This document shows, in pieces, positions 7,601 through 11,453 of a stretch of DNA of 11,453 nt. The translations under genes were made by a program, and so were the position numbers. Origin of the DNA: Baffinella frigidus (Eukaryota > Cryptophyceae > Cryptomonadales > Baffinellaceae). Positions within the stretch are counted from its first letter, which is position 1; every line of letters begins with the position of its first letter. The stretch lies in NCBI GenBank assembly GCA_026770585.1, contig MU646303.1, positions 1,657,654-1,669,106 of the forward strand, in the 5' to 3' direction. The notes beneath the pieces were generated by a model. That model worked only from the letters and a program-made list of their open reading frames with translations. It did not search any database and had not been told where the DNA came from.

Positions 7601-10600
7601 CTGACTGACTGACTGACAGACAGACTGACTGACTGACTGACTGACAGACAGACAGACAGACAGACAGAGGCAGATACAGAGACAGGGACAGGGACAGAAA
7701 CAGAGGCTGCGACAGAGACGGAGAACGAGACAGAGACAGAGAGAAAGAGAGAGTGACAGATTGTGATTGGTGGTGGTGAGGTTCCCCGCGCGACTGGCAG
7801 GTGCCGATCGAGAACATCCATCTGGTCCCGGAGAGCTTGACGGACGACCAGGTCATTACTCCCTACACTCTAACGTTTAACTTCAAACTTCAAACCTCAA
7901 ACCTCAAACCTGAGAGTTGGGTAGTCGGTGGGCTTGACCGACGATTAAGTGATTACTCCCTACCCTGCGCCGTCAACCCTACCGCCTACACCCTCAATTT
8001 CAACCCTGAGAGTTAGGGCGCCTGAGGACCTAACCGACGGCCAGATGATTCAACCCTACACCTTGAACCCTACACCAAAAATCCTGAACCCTAAACATCC
8101 ATTTGGTGTCTGAGAACATCCACTTGGTCCCGGAGGGCTGGACCGACGACCAGGTGATTGAACCCTATACCATAAACCCCAACCCCTAATAGTAGTCACG
8201 TACCCTACAATCCTAAACCTAAACCCTAGACACTAAACACTACCCTACGCCCTACACACTACGCTCTGTCTCACTCGGGTTGGCCAACTGTTCTCGAGTA
8301 GACACGCCGGGTCCGCGGTACAACCCCGTCAGCTTTGAAGAGAAAAGCGCCCGGGCTCACCAAATTCGTGGGCCCAAATAGACTGAGACAGCTGACTTTC
8401 AGCTTTGGGGTTGTTGACTTGTGGTGATCTGTGATCTGACTGGTCCGTCATGACAGGTGACTGGTGGGCGCGTCGTCAAATCCGGCAACTTTGGAACGGG
8501 CAAGCGCCGGGGTTCACCAAATTGGTGAGCCCAAATAGACTGAGAGAGAGGTAGGTGTCCTGACTGGTGTGCTCTTCTTGCAGGCCATGTTCGCAGAGCC
8601 GCTCGCCGCCGCCTGCCAAATCACCCAGCAGGTCTTCAGTGCCTCCTCCCGTCTCGACTCCTGCCTCGTGCGCGGGCGTGCTTCAACACACTAAATCTGT
8701 GTTGCCCCCCTCCTGCCAATTCACCCAACACGTCTCCCTCTCCTCCTTCTGCTTATTATGTTTTACTCTCGAGCCGTAAGTGATGATGAAGAAGAACAGG
8801 TTGTCTGCCAAATCACCCAACAGGTCTCCATCTCCTTCTTCTGCTTTACACGTTCTGTACTCCGGTGTTTCTCTAGTCCACGTTTTTTTGCCTTTCTGGC
8901 TATTTGCTGGCATGTGCGTTTCAACCGCTTGATACGCAGAGAGCTCGTGGCGGGGCCTGCACTGGAGGGAACGCACGGTGGCCATGTTGATTTCACTCCG
9001 CAATAAATCAAGAAATACATAAATAAATAAATCAACTCGCCTTCTCTCTCGCCGCGCGGGAGAACCCTGAACCTCAACCCTGAAGCAGGCAGGCACCTGG
9101 TGACGGAGCTGTGCGACGGGACGCCCTCGCACCCTGAACCCCGAAGCCTGCACCCTGACCCGCAAACACATGCGACGCCCGAACCCGTGCGCGCCTCGCA
9201 GAAGTGCTTGCCACTGCCAACCTCGGCGTCTACACGTTCTGTGGTCGGGCGTTTCGCTATTTCACATGTTGTTGCGCCTGGTTATTCGCTGGCGTGTGTG
9301 TTTCAACAACCGCTTTACACGCGGAGACCTGGTGGTCATGTTGGGTTCGGTCCGTCATAAAAATGTAAACACGCCTGCTTTCTCGGCGCGCGGGAGAAAC
9401 CTAAACCTAGACCTAAACCTGAACACGAAAACAGGTGCACTTGCGCGCCTCGCAGAAGTGCGCCGAGAAGCCCTCGCACCCTGAACCCTGAACCCTGAAC
9501 CCTGAACCCTGAACCCTGAACCGCAAACACATGATGACGAGTGAGCGGGGCGGGGACAGGTAAATCAATAAACAAATGCACTTTCTCTCGCTAGGCTGGT
9601 GGGAGAACCCTGAACCTGAACCTGAAAGCAGGTGCACGTGCGCGCCTCGCAGAAGTGCGCGGTGTTGGGCACCGGCAAGCTCGGCGTGCTCATCTCCCAG
9701 GTCATAAGCCCTACTAGGGTCCTAAACCCTGAATTCGAAACACGAAACACGAATATCGAAACCAGAAAATCGAGACCCGAAACCCGAAACCCGAAGCCCG
9801 AAACCCTGAACCCTGGCCCCTGAACGCTGAACCCGGAACCCGGAACCCGAAGTCTTGAACACGAAACACAAAACAAAACACGAAACACGGGACACGAAAA
9901 ACGTGACACGAAATACGAAACCCTAGACCCTAAACCATGAACCCGAACGCGTCAACCCTAAACCCTGAAACCTTTCACCTAAAACCCAGAACCCAAGCCC
10001 TAAAGCCTAAAACGTAAACCCGAAACCCGAAACGCAGGTGCTCGCGCACGCAGGCTGCGCCGTCACTGCTGCAGGAAGGTAGGCTCACCTTTCACTCACG
10101 CTGGTTGCATGCGCGTCAACCTTTCATGCGAAAAGCTAACGCTAGCGAGGTACTTACAGCCTGCGGATTGCCTGAGGTAGGTAGGGGGGCTCCTACGACT
10201 TTATAATGCAAAAAAAATTAAAAGTCGTAGGAGACCCCCTACCTAGCGTAGGCAATCCGCAGGCTGTAAGTACCTCGCTTGCGTTAGCTTGTGGCATTAC
10301 CTTGATAGCGTGAACCGTGAGGTTCACGCACGCTGTTTTCGTGCCGCACGTGTGCGGATGTTTTTCTCGAACCCCGCTGACGGGCTTGTATTTCAAAACC
10401 GGGAAGTCAACTTCCCGGCTGATCATGGAAACGCGCGCCGCAGATCGACTCAGGCAGAGCTAGGAGTAGGAGATGCAAGACCATAGAACGCAAGGTGTGG
10501 GGTTTATACATCAGGGTTTAGGGTGGTTGGCGGTTTGGGGTTTGGCCAATTCCTTCCTGCGCCGGCTTCCCGGCAGTCGCTCCAGGATGTAAAAAGCCAC

Positions 10601-11432
10601 CGCTGATCTCCTCTGGCCGGCTGCGTTCGTCTCGACCCACCTCACCTTCTGGCTCGTCGCGGGCGTGTTTGACAATTTATTGGGGGTAAATTAAACATCA
10701 ACCGCGTTTTTCCTTGCAGGCGCGAGGTGAACTTCGAGTTCCTGCAGGCGCGCGGCATCACCACGGCCCTCGCACCCGCCCTCCTCGCTCAGAAGGTGTC
10801 GCCCGCTCTGTCCTCGCTCAGAAGGTCTACCTCCGTCTCTCTCTATTCGGGCCAAGTAGTTTGGTGATCCCGGGCGCTTTCGCGCTGCACAGTTGATGGG
10901 TGTGTACCACACGCCCAGTATGCCAACTTGAGAATAGTCGGTCAACCCGAGGGAGGCAGCGATAGAAGGTTTTCGCCCACTGTGCAAAACGCTGCTGCGA
11001 GGTCCTCGTCCAGGACGAGCCCGCCTCGGATCTCTAGGTCGACTGTACACGGGGTAAGCCCCTATCCCTTAAGTGCCCAGTAGGCGCATACGCCCTACGG
11101 TAGGGCCCTAGGACCTGCCTATGACCTCTTGGCCGTCAAATTTGACTACCTGGGCACTTAAGGGATAAGGGCTGAAGGTGCCCTCGGGAGTGAACATCTC
11201 GTGCGCGTGCAGCCTAGTGGCCCGCCTCAGGAGGAATCCAGGGATAGGCTGGTCGCTTCATCCGCCCCTAGTGGCGTGTGCGCGGTCGCGCTCGCCTGGA
11301 TTCCGCTCGATCACACCCAGGATTTCGTGATTCTATGGGTATCCAAACAATCCCATCAATAAATGCTTGTTGACACACTGTGGTGGCAGGCGCTGTTCGA
11401 CATCGTGGTTGACTGCACTGGCAGCGAGGAAG
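4627..11432 (+). CDS. Zinc-dependent medium-chain dehydrogenase/reductase, 11 exons, 3' end beyond window
   Basis: Exons are 4627-4674, 4911-5006, 5224-5265, 5508-5596, 6868-6964, 7801-7851, 8584-8631, 9632-9700, 10038-10078, 10720-10795 and 11390-11432; the phases match at every junction. The 233 residues read like the GroES-like and early Rossmann parts of the alcohol/polyol/threonine dehydrogenase family. Exon 1 has MQAARLSEDGRLIVNE and exon 2 AGICNTDLE with catalytic-zinc ligand C37. Exon 3 has TLGHEFVAR with H57 and E58. Exons 4-5 have GQRVVAEINCVPGGCGC, then RSALGIFGADGGFAEYLI. Exon 6 has IENIHLVPESLTDDQ and exon 7 AMFAEPLAAA, the EPLA typical of the polyol branch. Exon 8 has LGTGKLGVLISQ, the G170-X-G172-X2-G175 cofactor loop. 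Exons 9-11 carry VLAHAGCAVTAAGR, LQARGIT and FDIVVDCTGS. NAD(P)-dependent alcohol oxidation is the family role; the substrate is unknown. The structural-zinc lobe keeps only C88, C93 and C95. The family is about 340-350 residues long, so roughly one third lies off the right edge. Confidence 0.93.
5266..5507. repeat. MDR intron 3: four 21-bp units, heptamers and an exon 4 acceptor echo
   Basis: Four copies of a 21-bp unit containing CGACACCCTAACCCCGAGC fill about 5273-5359. They are followed by CCCGAAA-type heptamers; 21 bp is three heptamers. Close to the acceptor, 5452-5488 (ATGCACCTGTTGCACGCAG and the following AACCCGAATCCC) resembles 5493-5531, which contains the used acceptor and the first bases of exon 4. 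This is a decayed upstream copy of the exon 4 edge. Confidence 0.7.
5606..5661. repeat. GGTCCAG heptamer array at the start of MDR intron 4
   Basis: About eight nearly identical GGTCCAG units begin within 10 bp of the exon 4 donor. Related G-rich words (GGGTCTA, GGGTGGA) continue between the exon echoes as far as about 6110. Here the G-rich strand is the sense strand, the reverse of most other introns in the window. Confidence 0.85.
5709..6010 (+). pseudogene. Three echoes of MDR exon 4 3' edge plus donor
   Basis: Copies of the last ~32 bases of exon 4 with its donor, containing GAGATCAACTGCGTGCCTGG, occur at 5709-5744, 5853-5888 and 5973-6010. The first has lost the GT (GG|TTAC), the second keeps GG|GTAC, and the third keeps GG|GTGC but carries a small insertion after GAGATCAAC. 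They lie 120-150 bp apart in G-rich heptamers. None has an obvious acceptor of its own, so they are more likely decayed duplications, or decoy donors, than alternative exons. The copy at 5565-5596 is chosen as real because it alone continues upstream into the full exon and acceptor. Confidence 0.82.
6120..6334 (+). pseudogene. Fourth exon 4 echo, split by an inserted palindromic element
   Basis: The left part is GTCGTCGGGGAGATC (6120-6134) and the right part is AGATCAACTGCGTGCCTGG (6305-6323) plus TGG|GTGC. Removing 6135-6304 and one copy of AGATC restores the same exon-edge sequence as the other echoes. The echo therefore existed before the insertion. Confidence 0.85.
6135..6304. mobile_element. 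170-bp MITE-like element with 5-bp target duplication
   Basis: The element has nested inverted repeats. GAGTATTTTCCGAAAGTACG at 6145-6164 pairs with 6276-6295 at 19 of 20 positions, and CAACGAAAATTACTACAC at 6181-6198 pairs perfectly with 6232-6249. The flanks carry AGATC on both sides (6130-6134 and 6305-6309). Comparison with the uninterrupted exon 4 echoes shows this to be a real target-site duplication. It is AT-richer than its surroundings and has no coding capacity, so it is a non-autonomous DNA element whose transposase family cannot be named from this copy. The last ~10 bases at each end match imperfectly, so the true ends could differ by a few bases. Confidence 0.85.
6504..6618. repeat. 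Cluster of nested palindromes in MDR intron 4
   Basis: GCTAATCCCAAAGCCAT (6524-6540) pairs with ATGGCTTGGGGATTAGC (6555-6571) at 16 of 17 bases. AGTCCTT (6504) pairs with AAGGACT (6574), which can alternatively pair with AAGTCCTT (6611). TGAGAG (6581) pairs with CTCTCA (6595). It may be a decayed foldback element. Target duplications were not identified. Confidence 0.6.
7076..7113 (+). pseudogene. First echo of MDR exon 5 3' edge
   Basis: GTGGATGCCGAGTATCTTATC followed by GTACTCCCC repeats the end of exon 5 (…GCGGAGTATCTCATC|GTAACCCCC) about 135 bp into the intron. The donor GT and the C-rich start of the intron are kept; the exon part is altered. There is no acceptor of its own. Confidence 0.72.
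7336..7396 (+). pseudogene. Second, longer echo of MDR exon 5 3' edge
   Basis: From 7346, CCGCTCT.GGGATCTTCGG and the following GCGCTGACGGGG match exon 5 nearly base for base. Indels and substitutions then occur before GAGTATCGCATT|GTACCCTCCCC. The matching part extends further into the exon than the first echo. A net loss of bases in the G run shifts the frame, so it cannot replace exon 5. Confidence 0.82.
7411..7763. repeat. Poly-G tracts and GACA/GACT tetranucleotide array in MDR intron 5
   Basis: G runs occur at 7411-7423 and about 7539-7550. From about 7555 to 7763 the sequence is a GACA/GACT tetranucleotide tract that fades into GAGACA and GAGA. It ends shortly before the exon 6 acceptor at 7799-7800. 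This is the one long array in the window that does not follow a 7-bp period. Open frames on either strand here (Ser/Val-rich on the minus strand) are products of the repeat. Confidence 0.9.
7913..8175 (+). pseudogene. Three echoes of MDR exon 6 3' edge plus donor
   Basis: Copies occur at about 7913-7965, 8004-8060 and 8112-8165. The first two are decayed but keep the order of GAGAG, CTTGACCGACGA-like sequence and the first intron bases (ATTACTCCCTAC or ATTCAACCCTAC). The third is well kept and reads ENIHLVPEGWTDDQ in frame, then GTGATT, against ENIHLVPESLTDDQ in the exon. A further fragment (ACATCCATTTGGT) sits just before it. All are embedded in CCCTACA/CTCAAAC heptamers. Confidence 0.82.
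8322..8548. repeat. 70-bp direct repeat with internal palindrome in MDR intron 6
   Basis: The segments 8322-8391 and 8478-8548 share the order CAGCTTTG or CAACTTTG, AAGCGCC, CTCACCAAATT-GTG, and CCCAAATAGACTGAGA. The core TTCACCAAATTGGTGA of the second copy is palindromic. The second copy ends 35 bp before the exon 7 acceptor. I see no exon content, so this is a local duplication. Confidence 0.7.
8712..8844 (+). pseudogene. Two echoes of MDR exon 7 3' edge plus intron start
   Basis: CCTGCCAATTCACCCAACACGTCTCC (8712 on) and GTCTGCCAAATCACCCAACAGGTCTCC (8803 on) repeat the end of exon 7, CCTGCCAAATCACCCAGCAG|GTCTTC, and the pyrimidine-rich intron start. The second keeps the GT donor; the first has lost the AG (ACA|CGTC). 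They are about 91 bp apart. Confidence 0.8.
8846..9631 (+). repeat. Tandem units of intron 7 end plus exon 8 5' edge
   Basis: The end of intron 7 together with the start of exon 8 is repeated. Unit 1 (from about 8846) and unit 2 (from about 9232) both start with ACACGTTCTGT, then a GCTGGC-TGTGTTTCAAC block and CGCGCGGGAGAA followed by heptamers. Edge copies of exon 8 lie at about 9085-9132 (poor), 9187-9232 and 9435-9463; the last two carry GCGCGCCTCGCAGAAGTGC. CGCAAACACATG recurs after two of them. The third, functional unit (from about 9536) leads into exon 8 at 9632. The copy at 9435 has its own AG (AAAACAG) and could act as an alternative acceptor, but its frame decays within 30 bp. An array of AACCCTG heptamers occupies 9478-9522. 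Confidence 0.8.
9701..10037. repeat. MDR intron 8: CCCGAAA/ACACGAA heptamers
   Basis: The whole 337-bp intron consists of diverged heptamers (CCCGAAA, ACACGAA, CCCTGAA, CCCTAAA), C-rich on the sense strand. No exon echo is seen. The continuous minus-strand open frame across it results from the 21-bp periodicity and is not a gene. Confidence 0.85.
10133..10290. mobile_element. 158-bp near-perfect hairpin in MDR intron 9
   Basis: The left arm 10133-10202 and right arm 10221-10290 are inverted repeats with about five mismatches in 70 bp, beginning AAGCTAACGC and ending GCGTTAGCTT, with an 18-base AT-rich loop. It is a foldback MITE candidate, but I could not find convincing target duplications in the flanks. 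Because it lies inside an intron it would be transcribed as a long stem, so a small-RNA precursor is the main alternative. Confidence 0.75.
10776..10826 (+). repeat. Duplicated exon 10 donor segment
   Basis: CCGCCCTCCTCGCTCAGAAG|GT (10776-10797) is followed by CCGCTCTGTCCTCGCTCAGAAG|GT-like sequence at 10803-10826. The upstream donor (10796) is chosen because it keeps phase 0 with exon 11. Use of the downstream one would add 29 bases and break the frame. It is a short example of the exon-edge copying seen elsewhere. Confidence 0.75.
11057..11173. mobile_element. 117-bp inverted-repeat element in MDR intron 10
   Basis: Arms of about 27 bp (AGCCCCTATCCCTTAAGTGC at the left, GCACTTAAGGGATAAGGGCT at the right end) pair with few mismatches. 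The interior contains smaller palindromes around CGCCCTACGGTAGGGC. It has no coding capacity. It is probably another small non-autonomous element, with different end sequences from the two elements in introns 4 and 9. Target duplications are not clear. Confidence 0.7.
11233..11304. repeat. Short inverted repeat GGAATCCAGG/CCTGGATTCC
   Basis: A perfect 10-bp inverted repeat at 11233-11242 and 11295-11304 encloses 52 bases that include GCTGGTCGC and two CCTAGTGGC-like words (one just outside). It lies in MDR intron 10 about 85 bp before the exon 11 acceptor. It could be the remnant of a small element. Confidence 0.5.
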
Positions 11433-11440
11433 GTTCGATC

Positions 11441-11453
11441 ACCCCCCCCCCCC
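11441..11453. repeat. C tract at the window edge
   Basis: The window stops inside a run of C just after the likely exon 11 donor (GTTCGA at 11433). A similar C-rich start occurs in MDR intron 5. The homopolymer may have limited sequencing or assembly at this point. Confidence 0.7.

Noticed and set aside
7450-7856. Minus-strand open frames rich in Ser/Val across the tetranucleotide array
   Set aside because: They arise from the GACA/GACT repeat read in several frames; composition is pure repeat, with no domain, and they lie inside an intron whose borders are fixed by MDR exons 5 and 6.
9336-9909. Minus-strand open frames with GSGFRVQGSGFRVQG-like repeats
   Set aside because: A 7-bp repeat reads as a 7-residue peptide repeat over 21 bp and stays open if the unit has no stop. 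The frames run across MDR exon 8 on the wrong strand.

Overview
The window is nuclear DNA of a eukaryote, most likely a microalga or other protist. It shows spliced genes with short exons (41-135 bp, apart from one of about 840 bp), introns of 140-1270 bp, and introns filled with seven-base repeats related to the plant/algal telomere unit CCCTAAA. There are no bacterial-type operons, ribosome binding sites, rRNA or tRNA genes. The taxon cannot be fixed. Relaxed GT donors (many GTC) and a G after nearly every acceptor AG would suit a dinoflagellate or another secondary-plastid alga, but that is inference only.

Three genes can be assembled from exons. (1) On the + strand, 275-1555, the last three visible exons of a gene encode a Tyr/Trp/Gln/Asn-rich C-terminus of unknown function; its 5' part lies outside or upstream. 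(2) On the - strand, 4324-2503, three exons encode a MYND zinc-finger protein with a TPR-like helical body of about 350 residues. All eight MYND zinc ligands are present, but a one-base frame shift follows directly after the last one. (3) On the + strand, 4627 to beyond the right edge, eleven exons encode the first 233 residues of a zinc-dependent medium-chain dehydrogenase/reductase (MDR, polyol/threonine dehydrogenase-like). The exon phases fit at every junction and the motifs appear in the right order. Genes 1 and 2 converge on an intergenic region (1556-2502). Genes 2 and 3 diverge from a 302-bp shared promoter region (4325-4626). No functional link between the three genes is evident.

The most unusual feature is in the introns. 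Next to many exons, the exon edge together with its splice site has been copied into the neighbouring intron one to several times, in the same orientation and at varying stages of decay. I call these 'exon-edge echoes'. They are seen for an exon of gene 1 and for MDR exons 4, 5, 6, 7, 8 and 10. One echo in MDR intron 4 was later interrupted by a 170-bp inverted-repeat element with a clean 5-bp target duplication. Two further palindromic elements lie in MDR introns 9 and 10.

The low-complexity DNA is almost entirely built on a 7-bp (or 21-bp) period, and the C-rich strand is usually the sense strand of the host gene. Most long open frames in the window are artefacts of these arrays.
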